From NCBI GenBank assembly GCA_963778465.1, contig CAVZUK010000003.1:806001-870000 (forward strand): 64,000 nt of DNA. Reading direction: 5' to 3'. How positions within the stretch are numbered: the stretch's first letter is position 1; every line of letters starts with the position of its first letter. Source of the stretch: CAVZBW01 sp963778465. Lineage in GTDB: Bacteria > Actinomycetota > Acidimicrobiia > Acidimicrobiales > RAAP-2. This document shows, one piece after another, positions 1 to 10,057 of this stretch. Made by a program: the position numbers and the translations under genes. Under the pieces are notes generated by a model that saw nothing but the letters and a program-made list of their open reading frames with translations, was not told the DNA's origin and searched no databases.

Positions 1-1528
1 AGCGCCGAGCGGCTGACCTTCGGTGAGCTCGCGACACGCTCCAACCGCTTGGGCCGGTGGCTCGCCGGGCACGGGTTCGCCCGTGGCGATCCCGTGCTCG
101 TGATGCTGGGCAACCAGATCGAGCTCTGGGAGTCGATGCTGGCGCTGGTCAAGCTCGGCGCCGTCATCGTCCCCACCACCACCGCCCTCGGGCCCGGCGA
201 CCTCTCGGACCGGATCGAGCGCTCGGGCGCCCGCCACGTGATCGCCGCGGGGTCCGACCTGGCCAAGTTCTCGGAGGTCCCCGGCGACTACGGACGGTTC
301 CGCGTGGGCGACGGCCCCGCCGATTGGCTCGGTCTCGACGAAGCGGAGGGGACAGAGGGCGCCCCGCTGGACCATCCGGGCACCTCGCCGGGCGACCCTC
401 TGCTCTATTACTTCACCTCGGGCACGACGAGCCGACCCAAACTGGTCGAGCACTCCCAGGTGTCGTACCCGCTCGGCCACCTGACGACCATGTTCTGGTT
501 GGGGCTGCGGCCCGGCGACGTCCACATGAACATCAGCTCTCCGGGCTGGGCGAAGCACGCCTGGAGCTGCTTCTTCGCTCCCTGGAACGCCGAGGCGACG
601 GTCGTCGTCTACAACTACGCCCGCTTCGACGCACCGGCGCTGCTCGAGCAGCTGCAGACCGAGCGTGTGACCTCGTTCTGCGCCCCCCCGACCGTGTGGC
701 GGATGCTCATCCAGGCCGACCTCTCGGGTGGCCCGTGGGACCTGCGGGAGGTGGTTGCCGCCGGGGAGCCGCTCAATCCCGAGGTGATCGATCAGGTCGG
801 GCGAGCCTGGGGGCTCACGATCCGCGACGGCTACGGCCAGACCGAGACGACCGCCTCGATCGGGAACGTGCCCGGTGCACCCTTGAAGCCCGGCTCGATG
901 GGCCGTCCGTTGCCCGGCTGCCCGGTTCGCCTCGTGGACCCCGTCAGCGGGTTGGCCTCCCGGGAGGGTGAGATCTGCCTCGACCTGTCACGGCGCCCGC
1001 TCACCTTGATGAGCGGGTACCGCGACGATCCCGATCGCAACGCAGAGGCGCTCTCCGGGGGCTACTACCACACCGGCGACGTCGCCACCCTGGACGACGA
1101 CGGGTACGTCACCTACGTGGGACGCACCGACGACGTGTTCAAGGCCTCGGACTACAAGATCAGTCCCTTCGAGCTCGAGAGCGTCCTCATCGAGCACCCC
1201 GCGGTGATGGAGGCCGCGGTGGTGCCCGCGCCCGACCCGATTCGCCTCGCCGTTCCCAAGGCCTACGTGACCCTCGCTCCGGGACATGAGCCCACCTCGG
1301 CGACCGCGCTGATCCATCCTGCGCCATGCCCGCGACAAGCTGGCGCCGTTCCAGCGCGTGCGGCGCCTCGAGTTCGCCGAGCTGCCGAAGACCATCTCGG
1401 GCAAGATCCGCAGGGTGGAGCTGCGCGCTCGGGAGGAGTCACGCCCCCCCGGATCGCCGCCGACCATGGAGTGGCGAGAGGACCAATTCCCGGAGCTGCG
1501 AACAAGACCGAGCGGAGCACGCGGCTGA
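1..1528 (+). CDS. AMP-dependent acyl-CoA synthetase, 5' partial, one frameshift
   Basis: Adenylate-forming enzyme of the acetyl/medium-chain acyl-CoA synthetase type, which activates a carboxylate with ATP and then CoA. Reading frame 1 is open from the first base, so the N-terminus lies outside the window. The phosphate-binding loop reads YFTSGTTSRPK, the A5 motif GYGQTETT, followed by YHTGDVA and a hinge VGRTDDVFKASDYKI. After PKAYVTLAPGHEP the frame breaks near base 1312. In the next frame the normal ending follows, with HARDKLAPFQRVRRLEF and the catalytic-lysine motif LPKTISGKIRR, stopping at 1526-1528. Dropping one base (for example A1312) gives one continuous C-terminal domain. About 508 residues would remain, close to family length. 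A sequencing insertion is more likely than true inactivation because both sides are well conserved. The substrate cannot be told from the sequence. Confidence 0.85.
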
Positions 1529-1587
1529 GCGAGGGCACCGGCGGGCGTGATGCTGCTGGGGAGCCGCTCAGATCCCCCCTTCCCTCC

Positions 1588-1646
1588 GTAACATTTATGA
1601 TACGGTTACATGCTTGTAAGCAACGTTGTTGCGGCAGGGATGTAAC
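1588..1646. promoter_or_regulatory. AT-rich promoter/operator with GTTAC-type inverted repeats
   Basis: This short AT-rich stretch precedes the HTH gene at 1675. GTAAC (1588-1592) and GTTAC (1605-1609) form one inverted pair. GTTACAT (1605-1611) and ATGTAAC (1640-1646) form a second pair. Between the last two lies the palindrome GCAAC-GTT-GTTGC (1620-1632). A TATGAT hexamer at 1596-1601 would serve as a -10 box. Repeated dyads directly upstream of a small HTH gene suggest autoregulation, which is an inference. Confidence 0.5.
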
Positions 1647-1674
1647 AGTCATCTGCTGCGTAGATGGAGGGTTG

Positions 1675-2061
1675 ATGGGCGAGTCGGTAAGCCCCGCAAA
1701 CGATGTAGCCGAGGACCAGGTCGATCCCGAGGCCCGGCGCCGCGAGATCCGCCAGTCGGTCCGGTCCGCCACGATCGACGGTCTCGTCAGCAAGATCGAC
1801 GGAGCGCGGGCTGCGGCTGGCATGTCCAAGGCCGAGCTGGCGAGGGCGATCGGTGCCGACCCGGCTGCGGTCCGGCGGCTCTTCTCCCTCCATTCGGCCA
1901 ATCCCACCCTCGGCACCCTGGCCGAGCTGGCCGCCGCCCTCGGCATGCGGGTCACCCTCGAGCCCCTGGCCAAGAAGGAGCGCAAGCAGGTGACCAAGCC
2001 GCTTCTCGAGGGACGGGGGGCGGACACCCGGGCCCTCGCCAAGCACGTTTCCTCCATGTAG
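1675..2061 (+). CDS. XRE-family HTH protein, antitoxin-like
   Basis: Small DNA-binding protein of 128 residues. Residues about 35-95 form a lambda-repressor-type helix-turn-helix, with MSKAELARAIGADPAAVRRLF as helices 1-3 and LGTLAELAAALGMRVTLEPL as the closing helices. That ending is typical of HigA/antitoxin-like regulators. The N-terminus is acidic and the C-terminus is basic (KKERKQ). ATG 1675 is chosen because GGAGGG lies just before it at 1666-1671. The same frame is open further upstream only because the preceding synthetase ORF runs into it. No toxin partner is visible next door: the following gene is an opposite-strand carbonic anhydrase. It could equally be a solitary transcriptional regulator. 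Confidence 0.75.
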   Translation: MGESVSPANDVAEDQVDPEARRREIRQSVRSATIDGLVSKIDGARAAAGMSKAELARAIGADPAAVRRLFSLHSANPTLGTLAELAAALGMRVTLEPLAKKERKQVTKPLLEGRGADTRALAKHVSSM

Positions 2062-2104
2062 GCCTGGGATCGCCGGTCCTCGGATCCGGCCCCGGCTCCA
2101 AGGA

Positions 2105-2857
2105 TCAGCTGAGGACCTCGACGACCCCGCTCTCGAGGTGGTACTCGGCCCCCACCACCTTGAGCTTGCCCTCGGTGACGAGGGGGGCGAGGAGAGGTTC
2201 GGAGGCTGCCAGCTCCTGGACTTGGAGCTGGACGTTCTTCCGGATCGCGGCGTCGACGATCTGGTCGGCCGGCGTGTCGATGACGGCTTCCACGGCGGGG
2301 ATGATCGGGTCGACGAACGAGTCGATGTGGCCCGGCTGGGTCGTGCCGTCCTGTACCCGGCTGACCGCCGCCTTGACGGCACCGCAGTTCTCGTGGCCGA
2401 GCACCATGACGAGAACGGAACCGAGCGCCTCCGCCGAATACTCGATGCTGCCGAGGAGGATCGGATCGTTGGCCGTGTTGCCGGCCACCCGAACCAAGAA
2501 GAGGTCGCCGATGCCCTCGTCGAAGAGGACCTCGGGGGTGACCCGCGAGTCGGCGCAGCCGAGAACGATGGCGAACGGCGCCTGGGACTCGGCCTCGGCG
2601 GCCCGCCGCACGCTGTCGCGTCCTTGGTTGACCGGCACGCCCTCCACGAAGCGGCGATTGCCCGCCATGAGCCGTTGCAGCGCCTCGTCCCCGTTCCTCA
2701 CCGGGGTGGTGGTGGTCGTCGACGAGGTGGCGGCATCCGATGCCGAATCCGACGATCCGCAGGCCGCCAACGTGCCGGCGGCGGCCAGGCCCCCGGCCGC
2801 GACCAGTCCCGAGCGCAGCAGGAAGCGCCGCGAGACCCGCTCCGCGAGCTCACTCAT
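2105..2857 (-). CDS. Exported beta-carbonic anhydrase, Tat lipoprotein
   Basis: Zinc enzyme that interconverts CO2 and bicarbonate; 250 residues. The N-terminus carries a twin-arginine signal (SRRFLLRSG) followed by a hydrophobic stretch and the lipobox-like LAAC, so it is probably exported folded and anchored as a lipoprotein outside the membrane. A Ser/Thr linker follows. The catalytic domain has the beta-class zinc ligands in CADSRV (Cys and Asp) and HENCGAV (His and Cys). The start ATG at 2857 is preceded by GGAGAGGGGAG. The open frame extends further upstream, but without a signal sequence in phase. Upstream lies a repeated hairpin element at 2915-2951. An external carbonic anhydrase may supply bicarbonate or buffer the cell surface. 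The enzyme class is clear; export is inferred from the signal. Confidence 0.92.
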   Translation of the reverse strand: MSELAERVSRRFLLRSGLVAAGGLAAAGTLAACGSSDSASDAATSSTTTTTPVRNGDEALQRLMAGNRRFVEGVPVNQGRDSVRRAAEAESQAPFAIVLGCADSRVTPEVLFDEGIGDLFLVRVAGNTANDPILLGSIEYSAEALGSVLVMVLGHENCGAVKAAVSRVQDGTTQPGHIDSFVDPIIPAVEAVIDTPADQIVDAAIRKNVQLQVQELAASEPLLAPLVTEGKLKVVGAEYHLESGVVEVLS

Positions 2858-2914
2858 CTCATTCTCCCCTCTCCGGTGGACTGCGGCGCCTCCGCGACAG
2901 CTCTCACCGGACTC

Positions 2915-2951
2915 CGGCAGTTGTCTAGCAAACGCGAACGAGCGCGGTCGC
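2915..2951. repeat. Copy A of a repeated hairpin element
   Basis: This matches a second copy at 7928-7964. The shared core is GGCAGTTGYCTRGCARAC followed by an imperfect hairpin, here GCGAACG-AGCG-CGGTCGC with one mismatch. Weaker similarity extends about 30 bases to the left in both copies. It lies about 60 bases upstream of the exported carbonic anhydrase start. Confidence 0.6.
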
Positions 2952-3169
2952 GATGAGCCGCCGAATGGGGCGTCCGAGATGGAGGCCGAAGGCCCTCTTG
3001 GGGAGTGATCCGGGCCGGCTCTTTCGCGTCGGGCTGGAGCGGGTGCACGCACTTGCCCGGGGCACTTCACTGTTCTGTCACGGTCGCCGAGCAAATCTCG
3101 GGAATGTGCGCTCGGGTGGATCAGAGCCGGCGATAATGATGCACGGGCGAGCTGACCAACGGACCGAGC

Positions 3170-4864
3170 GTGCGGACCCAGCGGCGAAGGCAGCATCGGA
3201 CCGGCCAACGGAGAGGGAAGTTGCGCAGGCAAACTCCAGTCGTGCCATGGCGTGGAGCGTTGGCCGTGCTCTGGGGTCTCGCGGCGACGCTCGCGGTTGC
3301 GGCGGTGCTCATCAGCGCCGGCCCGGGAACGGCCCAGGCGAGCGGCGCGGATTCCGGGTCTACGACCACGGGGTCCACGACCACGTCACCCGCGACCACG
3401 GCACCCACGACGACTGCGCCCGCGACCACGGCGCCCGGGACCACGTCACCCGCGACCACGGCACCCACGACGACTGCGCCCGCGACCACGGCGCCCGGGA
3501 CCACGTCACCCGCGACCACGGGGCCCGCGCCCACGACGCCAACCCCGGGCACGGGTGCGCCCACCTACGCCTACCACCGCGTCGATATGAGGTTGGCCGA
3601 ATGCAGGGATGGCCTCGAACCGGCAAGTGGTTCGTGCTCTCCGAGGTCCGACGACGTCTCTTCCAACCCGCCATTCGGGCGCTGGTCGATCAGCTGGAGC
3701 CCGGGCACCAGGACCGAAGGGCCGTACAAGGGTGGGATCGACGTCAGGATCACTGCTGGCGCGAACGTCATCAACGCCTGGACCCTCAATCGGGGCAGGG
3801 CCGAGTTCTACGTCCTCAGCGCTGATGTCCCGACGTGGGGTGCGCTCGGCCCCATCTTTGGCGGGGAAGACGCCTCCAAGGGGGCGGGGAACAAAGGCGG
3901 GCCGCTCTTCCTGAACCTCGCCTACGACCGGACCCACGGCCTCTACTCGTACAATATCCAGGGCTACCTGCTCTACCAGAGCCTGCAGCGCACGGTCGGC
4001 CTGCAGGGCTACCTCAGCTACTCGACGGGCACCCAGCCCGTCACCACCCACGGGTTCCGAGCCACCCTCGAGGTGGTGGACACCCCCGACGATCCCGCCT
4101 GCAGCGCCGCGCTCTTGAAGGGCCAGGGCAGCTGCACGGGCACCTTCACCTCGGACTCCACAGCCCCCTTCCGCGGTGAGGGCGGATCCTTCCGCTGGGA
4201 CGCGAAGGCGTCGGAGACGACCTTCGTGCTGGAGGCACCCTCGGGGAGCACGCTCACGGGGAAGATCGACGGCACGAGCTCCTACGCCTGCCTCAAGGGC
4301 AAACCCTGTCCCTCTCGCGCCTACGTCGCCTCGGGCACCGTCCCCGAGTGGAGCGCCAGCTCGAAGATCGGCACGGTCGACCAGGCGGGGCAGGGGGGCG
4401 TCCAGCTCGGTCCCCTCGCACTGTCCGCCGCTGCCGGACTCGCAAGGACGTTCAACCTCGACGGGTACCTTCAGTACGGGACCGCCGGCCAACCGGCGAC
4501 CAGCCGCCCGTTCTTCGCCCGGCTCTTCGTCTACAAGCAGGAGATCGGCGATCCGCCCTGCAACCATGCGTACCTGACCAATGCCGGGGGTTGCTACGGA
4601 ATCTGGTCATTGACCTCCGACTATCCCTTCCGCGACGGCGGCGGATCCCTCCACTGGAACGCGGAGAAGGCCCCCTTTGGCATCCAGACGTTCGCGACGA
4701 CCAACAGCAACATCGCGGGCATCATCGACGGGGCGAGGGACCGTTTCAAGGTCACTGCGGGCAGCGTCGGGGAGTGGGGGGCGACGACGGCGATCGTGAC
4801 CGGTACGACGGGACAGGCGGGCACGGAGAATGGGCCTCTGCGCCTCCAAGAGCTGACCCCCTGA
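3170..4864 (+). CDS. Secreted repeat protein with Thr/Pro-rich linker, unknown function
   Basis: Protein of 564 residues with no recognised catalytic motif. A basic N-terminus leads into a hydrophobic signal segment (LAVLWGLAATLAVAAVLISA) ending AQASG. Next comes a linker of about 70 residues built from TTAPATT-type units, then an extracellular part. The extracellular part holds about three related modules. Each has a cysteine pair near CSAALLKGQGSC, a motif like SDSTAPFRGEGGSFRWDA or SDYPFRDGGGSLHWNA, and then a VPEW/VGEW strand and a GQAG turn. The start is uncertain. GTG 3170 gives the longest form; TTG 3221 sits directly after GAGAGGGAAG and would give a shorter, more typical signal peptide. 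It may be a cell-surface or matrix protein. The function is unknown. Confidence 0.75.
   Translation: MRTQRRRQHRTGQRRGKLRRQTPVVPWRGALAVLWGLAATLAVAAVLISAGPGTAQASGADSGSTTTGSTTTSPATTAPTTTAPATTAPGTTSPATTAPTTTAPATTAPGTTSPATTGPAPTTPTPGTGAPTYAYHRVDMRLAECRDGLEPASGSCSPRSDDVSSNPPFGRWSISWSPGTRTEGPYKGGIDVRITAGANVINAWTLNRGRAEFYVLSADVPTWGALGPIFGGEDASKGAGNKGGPLFLNLAYDRTHGLYSYNIQGYLLYQSLQRTVGLQGYLSYSTGTQPVTTHGFRATLEVVDTPDDPACSAALLKGQGSCTGTFTSDSTAPFRGEGGSFRWDAKASETTFVLEAPSGSTLTGKIDGTSSYACLKGKPCPSRAYVASGTVPEWSASSKIGTVDQAGQGGVQLGPLALSAAAGLARTFNLDGYLQYGTAGQPATSRPFFARLFVYKQEIGDPPCNHAYLTNAGGCYGIWSLTSDYPFRDGGGSLHWNAEKAPFGIQTFATTNSNIAGIIDGARDRFKVTAGSVGEWGATTAIVTGTTGQAGTENGPLRLQELTP
3380..3521. repeat. 60-bp tandem repeat coding for the Thr/Ala/Pro linker
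   Basis: About 2.4 copies of a 60-bp unit, identical between the lines starting at 3421 and 3481 for roughly 40 bases. Each unit encodes a 20-residue linker segment (TTTAPATTAPGTTSPATTAP). It is an in-frame coding minisatellite likely to vary in length between strains. Confidence 0.85.
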
Positions 4865-4906
4865 GGCACGCCCGATCGATCCTCTTGCCCGCCGGATGCC
4901 CTCGGC

Positions 4907-7804
4907 TCACCCGCCGGTCAGCCCGCACAGGTCCGCGCCGACCTTGACCGTCTTGCCCCTCGGCCAGTTGACGATGGAATAGAACTGCGCCTTGTTGAGT
5001 CCGAGGCCGGGCAGGTCCGGTCCAGACTTCTCGAACAGGGGTGCCAAGATCTCGCCACTCGGTGGGTCGCCCCAGAGGTACCGGCCGTTCTTTCGGATGA
5101 ACACCACCGGGGAGATGGGCGTGCCGTTCGCGGCGAAGTCGGTCGTCTGGTTGTCCTGGGCGGTGGGCGGCTCGCCGTCGTTCCAGGGCTTGGCGCTCCC
5201 GCACGTGATCTCTCCCGCGGTGTTGGGGGGGCCGACGGTCTTGTCCGCCCGGAACAGGTTCGGGTAGGCGACCGGCACGAGCGTCTGGTAATAGAAGGCC
5301 TTCACTGCCGTCCGCAGGGCGGCCTCCTTGACGGCCGGGTCCGGTGGCTTCCAATCGGTGTCGACCTTCGCGGCGGCGGCCTTCATCTTGCCGTAATCGC
5401 TCACGATGAGCTGTCCGATGGCGTTGAATTCCTTCTTGGCGGTGTCGAAGCGGTCGAGCACCGCCGTCGAGAGGTACGAGACGGTCGCCCGTATCTGGGA
5501 GTCGAACGTGGGGGCCGTGTTCTTGCCGACGTACGTCCCCACCAGGTAGAGCGCGATGCCCACGGCCTCGAGGAAGAATTTCAGGTTCTTCTCGCCCGCG
5601 ATGTCGAAGCCGAGCTTGAACACGTTGGAGACGAACCGTGCGATCTGGACGCCGTTCGGGCCCACCTCCTCCGGTGGGGGGCGGAGGTCCTCGACGATGT
5701 CGTTGCCGATGGTCTGCACATCGACCTGCGAGCGAGTCTGGATGTCGGAGAACGGTTGCTTCAGCGAGTCGATGTAGCCGGCGACCCGGTTGCGCATGCC
5801 GACCTCGTCGAACAGCTCGGCGGCCACGTTCTTGCAGACGGCGGACGTGAAGGCCACCGTGGTGGTTCCGTCCGTGCCCGTGCCGTCGGGGCAGTGGTTC
5901 TTCAGGTCACCGAGGATCGTCAACCACGTGGCCCACGAGTTGCTGTTGTAATCCTCGTAGTAGGCGTGGCGGACATTGCAGGGTGCCGGGTCGTCGGTCT
6001 TGCACAGCTGCAGCTTGTGCTTCCCGATCCAGTCCATGGCCGCCGTCTCCTGGGGGGTGATCGGGCTGTCCGGGTGGCTCGGGTCGAAGCTGGGCCACGG
6101 AGTGGGCTGCTGGTAGGCGATCGAGACCAGCTCGGTGTTGGGATTGCCAAATTTGTCCGGGGGATCGGCCAGCATCGGCGAGAACAGGTCGGTCCTCGTC
6201 CGGTAGAGGTCACCCGCCAGGGCACCATTGGCGCCGGCGTTTCTCGCGGCTTCGGCGCTCGGGGCGGAGCGCTCCGCCAGCGTCCCCGACTCGCCTCGCC
6301 CGACGAAGGCGTAGCTCGGTGCGGCGTTGGCGGAGGAGACCGCGTTGAAGATGGCGGCGGTCGCGCCAAAGCGAACCAGCTGGTTCGCGATCTTGGCCCA
6401 CGCCGGCCCGACCGGAGCGGGCTGCCCGATGCTCTGCACCATCACGACGGGCATCGGCACTTGATTCGCCAGCACCCTGAGGTAGTTGGCCATGGCCTCC
6501 TCGTTGGCGCCGTCGCTGCCGGAGCCGTTGGTGGCGAAGACCCGGTTCCCGTTGGGGAGCAGGGCCAGGGAGGTGGGGTCGAGCGCGACGATCTGGAACC
6601 CGGATTGTCCCGTCGGCACCGATACCTGATACGCCGGAAAGCCCCCGACCTGGACCACGTTTGTGGTCGCGGACGATCCGGCGGCGCGGGTGTCGAAGAC
6701 CGGGTAACTCGTCGGGAGAAACTGGTACGTGGACGTTGCCGGGTTCAGCTGGATCTGTCCGGAGAGGTCCGAGGCCTGTCGAGGCCCTGATCCCACGGTC
6801 GAGCCGAAGGCCATCCAGGCACCGCCCGGCTGGCCGCCCGGTATGCCGATGAGGGAAAAGGAACGGCCCTCGCCGAGCTCGACCTTGCTCTGGTCGCTGA
6901 GCGGGCCCACGCCGAGGGCGGTGAAGAGGGCCGCGTAGTCGGAGATCGGCTTGGAGCTCGCCGGACTGTTCACCACCATCAGGTAGTTGTTGGCGCCCTT
7001 GAGCTGGTCGGCCTTGTGGGCCAGCTGGGACAGCCCGCCCGTGTCGGCGGGGACGGTGCCGGAATAGCCGTCGACCAGCGCCCGGTCGGCTCGATTGATC
7101 ACCGCCCAGGACATCGTGTTGGTGACGCCCGTGTCCTTCGCCACGACGCCGTTGACGCTGATCGCACCCGACTCCGAGGCCACGGTGTGAATGGGGACTC
7201 CGAGCGGCGGGTCGTTCGGTACCGCGCTGATGGCCACTCGCTCGGTGGAGCTGGTTGCGGCCGTTGCCTTTCCAGGGTCGTCGCGCACCGTCGCTGTGAC
7301 CCCATAGGTGCCCGGCAGGTCGGGCTTGATGGCGGGAGTCGACGAATCGGCGTTCGAGAGCGCGGCCTTGGACCCGGGGGGAGAGGCAGTGAGGCTCCAT
7401 TGATACGCGAGCTTCCCGGCCACGTCGGGTCCGTTGAAGTCGCCCGTCACCGTCACTCGGGTGACTCCGGTGTTGGATCCGTAGTCGATGGAGAGCGCGC
7501 CCAGCGGAGTGCCGGAATCCGACGGGGACGGAGCATCGGACCCGCCAACCCCAAGGAGTTTGGTGTCGAGCGCCGTGAGCGCATCGCTGCCGACCACCTG
7601 TACGGGATCCGATGGTGGGCCGACCAGGAGCTGGATCTGCAGGGTGACGCTGGGAGCGCCCGTGAGGGCCTGTGGTTGCGGGGACGATGACGCGCCGGCC
7701 GTCCCGCCCCCCGGTACGGTGGTCGCGGCTGCGAGCACGCAGGCACTGGCAAGCAGTGCCACCACGAGTCCCAGCACCGCAGAATGCCTGGCTCGCCCGG
7801 CCAT
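4907..7804 (-). CDS. Large secreted protein with PKD-like domain, unknown function
   Basis: Protein of 965 residues. ATG 7804 is preceded by GGGAGGACGGCA and starts a clear signal peptide (SAVLGLVVALLASACVLAAA). The ASAC could be a weak lipobox. Residues about 90-190 resemble a PKD/Ig-like fold (AYQWSLTASPPGSKAAL, then LPGTYGVTATVRD). The middle part has no recognised motif. The C-terminal 300 residues resemble the C-terminus of the secreted VCBS protein at 27685-30585: SDYGKM versus ADYGLLM, and AFYYQTLVPVAY versus QWAYQLLVPAYW. This suggests a shared surface or secretion module. The gene is divergent from the sulfatase at 8066. The open frame extends 30 codons further upstream to 7894, but the ribosome site and signal favour 7804. 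Confidence 0.8.
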   Translation of the reverse strand: MAGRARHSAVLGLVVALLASACVLAAATTVPGGGTAGASSSPQPQALTGAPSVTLQIQLLVGPPSDPVQVVGSDALTALDTKLLGVGGSDAPSPSDSGTPLGALSIDYGSNTGVTRVTVTGDFNGPDVAGKLAYQWSLTASPPGSKAALSNADSSTPAIKPDLPGTYGVTATVRDDPGKATAATSSTERVAISAVPNDPPLGVPIHTVASESGAISVNGVVAKDTGVTNTMSWAVINRADRALVDGYSGTVPADTGGLSQLAHKADQLKGANNYLMVVNSPASSKPISDYAALFTALGVGPLSDQSKVELGEGRSFSLIGIPGGQPGGAWMAFGSTVGSGPRQASDLSGQIQLNPATSTYQFLPTSYPVFDTRAAGSSATTNVVQVGGFPAYQVSVPTGQSGFQIVALDPTSLALLPNGNRVFATNGSGSDGANEEAMANYLRVLANQVPMPVVMVQSIGQPAPVGPAWAKIANQLVRFGATAAIFNAVSSANAAPSYAFVGRGESGTLAERSAPSAEAARNAGANGALAGDLYRTRTDLFSPMLADPPDKFGNPNTELVSIAYQQPTPWPSFDPSHPDSPITPQETAAMDWIGKHKLQLCKTDDPAPCNVRHAYYEDYNSNSWATWLTILGDLKNHCPDGTGTDGTTTVAFTSAVCKNVAAELFDEVGMRNRVAGYIDSLKQPFSDIQTRSQVDVQTIGNDIVEDLRPPPEEVGPNGVQIARFVSNVFKLGFDIAGEKNLKFFLEAVGIALYLVGTYVGKNTAPTFDSQIRATVSYLSTAVLDRFDTAKKEFNAIGQLIVSDYGKMKAAAAKVDTDWKPPDPAVKEAALRTAVKAFYYQTLVPVAYPNLFRADKTVGPPNTAGEITCGSAKPWNDGEPPTAQDNQTTDFAANGTPISPVVFIRKNGRYLWGDPPSGEILAPLFEKSGPDLPGLGLNKAQFYSIVNWPRGKTVKVGADLCGLTGG

Positions 7805-7927
7805 TGCCGTCCTCCCACGTTGGTCGCGGGCTCCCCACTGCATCCCGGCTTGAAGGAGCATAGAACGTGCCATAAGGCGTCCGGCTAGGTGCACGGCGAA
7901 GCTTGCGTGACCATTCCGACCGGACCG

Positions 7928-7964
7928 CGGCAGTTGCCTGGCAGACGCGACCGAGCCCGGTCGC
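7928..7964. repeat. Copy B of the repeated hairpin element
   Basis: Second copy of the element at 2915-2951. The core GGCAGTTGCCTGGCAGAC is followed by a perfect hairpin GCGACCG-AGCC-CGGTCGC. It lies in the divergent intergenic region between the 965-residue secreted protein (start 7804) and the Tat sulfatase (start 8066). Confidence 0.6.
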
Positions 7965-8065
7965 AGCGATGCGCCCAGCCGAAAGGCAGCGCCCGCACGT
8001 CTCTGGGGGTCCCGCGGCGCCCGATACAGTCACGCCGGAGCCAGCAACGAGCTGAGGGGGTTTTG

Positions 8066-10034
8066 GTGAGCACGGAAAAGCAGGGCTTCTCGCGCCGTCG
8101 TTTCATCCAGGGCGCCGGCGCGGCGGCGACGGCGGGGCTGGTACACCTCGGCCAGTCCGAGGCGGTGCTGGCGGCGACCACGACGCCACAGCCCTTCCAG
8201 CCCCGGGGCAAGCTTCGCCAGCGCCCCAACTTCCTCTTCGTCATGGTCGACGAGTACCGGGCGCCCGTCGCCTACGAGTCCCCGCAGCTCCAGCAATTCC
8301 GAGCCCAGTACCTCGTGGCGGAGGAGTCCCTCCGCAACAACGGGCTGCAGTTCCTCAACCACTACATCATGGCCACGGCGTGCGTGCCGAGCCGCACCTC
8401 GATCACCACGGGCCAGTACCCGTCCCTCCACGGGGCGAGCCAGACCACGGGTGCGGCCAAGGCCTCCTTCGAGGACGACATGTTCTGGTTGGATCCCAGC
8501 ACCGTTCCGACGATGGGCGACTACTTCCGGGCTGGCGGCTACGACACCTACTACAAGGGGAAGTGGCACGTCTCCGACGCCGACCTGCTGATACCCGGGA
8601 CCCACGACCAGGTGGTCAGCTTCGACCAGCAGGGAAATCCCGTCCCGAGCGTCGTGAACAACTACCTGGGCGCGAACCGACTGGACAACTTCGGGTTCGA
8701 CGGCTGGATCGGGCCCGAGCCCCATGGTTCCAACCCCCTCAATTTCGGGCTCGTCGGCAGCGGGTGGCACGGGTCGCGACCAGACCTTCGCCGACCAGAC
8801 GATCCAGCTGCTGCAGACGCTGGCCCAGGAGGGCCCGTCGGCCAACCCGTGGCTCACGGTCTGCTCGTTCGTCAACCCCCACGACATCACGGCCTACGGC
8901 AAGATCACGCTGGCGGCTCCCGGGTGGAACCTGCTCGGCCAGCTCGTGGGATCGAAGGTGCCCACCGTCCTGTTCGATCCGACCCAGTACGCCGCGACGA
9001 GCGGGGAGAACCTCGCGTCCAAGCCCGGCTGCCAGGCCAGCTACCTGCAGACCTACCAGCAGATGCTGCAGCCCACCGACAACACCCTCGCCTACCGGCG
9101 CTTCTACTACCAGATGCAGGAGAACGTGAACCAGCAGGTGCAGCGGGTGCTCGACGCCCTCGCCTCGTACCCGTCGATGGCCCAAAACACCATCGTGATC
9201 TTCACGTCGGACCACGGCACCATGCTCGGTGCCCACGGCGGGATGTTCCAGAAGTGGCACCAGGCCTACGAGGAGACGCTGCACGTGCCCTTCATCTTGA
9301 ACAGTCCCGTGTTGTTCTCGGGGCAGCAGACGCTGAACGCGCTGACCAGCCACGCCGACCTTCTCCCGACGATGCTCGGTCTCGCCGGCCTCAACCCCGC
9401 CGGGATCCAGCAGCAGTTGGCCCAGACCCACAACGAGGTGCACCCGCTCGTCGGGCGCGACCTGTCCGGGGTCGTGCTCGGGCTGCAGAACCCCAACACG
9501 CTGACCGATCCCGTGTACTTCATGACAGACGACGAGGTCAGCCGCGGCGCCAACGCCGTGACGTTCATCGGCAACCAGATGTACGCGCCGGTGAACCAGC
9601 CCAACCACGTCGAGACGGTGGTCGCCAACCTGCCGACGGGCGCCCGCGGAGCCCTAGAGAAATGGAAGTACTCGCGCTACTCCGACAACCCGCAGTTCTG
9701 GAGCGATCCCGAGTCGATCTCCGTCGGCGACCAGCACCTTCCGCCGTTCCAAGTCACGACGCAGGATCAGGACAACTTCACCCTCGTCCAGGGCAACCTG
9801 GCTCAGGCCGGGACCAAGACGGCGACCACCACGGTCAAGACCACCCCGGCGCAGGACCAGATCGAGGCCTACAACGTGACCAAGGATCCCCTCGAGCTGA
9901 GCAACCTCTCCAACAGCGCCAGCCCCGCCGTCAAAGCCGTCCTCGCCCAGCTCGATGCGCTGCTCGAGGCCCAGTGCAAGGCGAAGCGCCTCAAGCCGAG
10001 CAGCGGCGTGGTCCCGTCGCAGCCCGACTGCTGA
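8066..10034 (+). CDS. Tat-exported sulfatase with one frameshift
   Basis: Type I sulfatase that hydrolyses sulfate esters; about 655 residues after correction. GTG 8066 follows GAGGGGGTTTTG. The Tat signal is SRRRFIQGAGAAATAG. The metal site begins at FLFVMVDEYRAP. The maturation signature CVPSR in TACVPSRTSITTGQYP marks the cysteine converted to formylglycine. KGKWHV and FTSDHGTMLGAHG supply further active-site residues. The frame shifts near 8762-8764 inside GSGGTGRDQTF. Removing one G from the GGG run restores the frame, and the second part (from about residue 233) runs to the stop at 10034. Because all conserved motifs are present on both sides, a base insertion in the assembly is likely. 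The natural substrate is unknown. Confidence 0.88.
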
Positions 10035-10057
10035 ACGGGCCCGCTCGAGGTGTCGCC

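Noticed and set aside
1675..2061. A complete toxin-antitoxin pair
   Set aside because: No toxin-like gene lies beside this HTH protein; the next gene is a convergent carbonic anhydrase.
3380..3521. A CRISPR-like repeat
   Set aside because: The units are directly adjacent, without spacers, and code in frame for a Thr/Ala/Pro linker.
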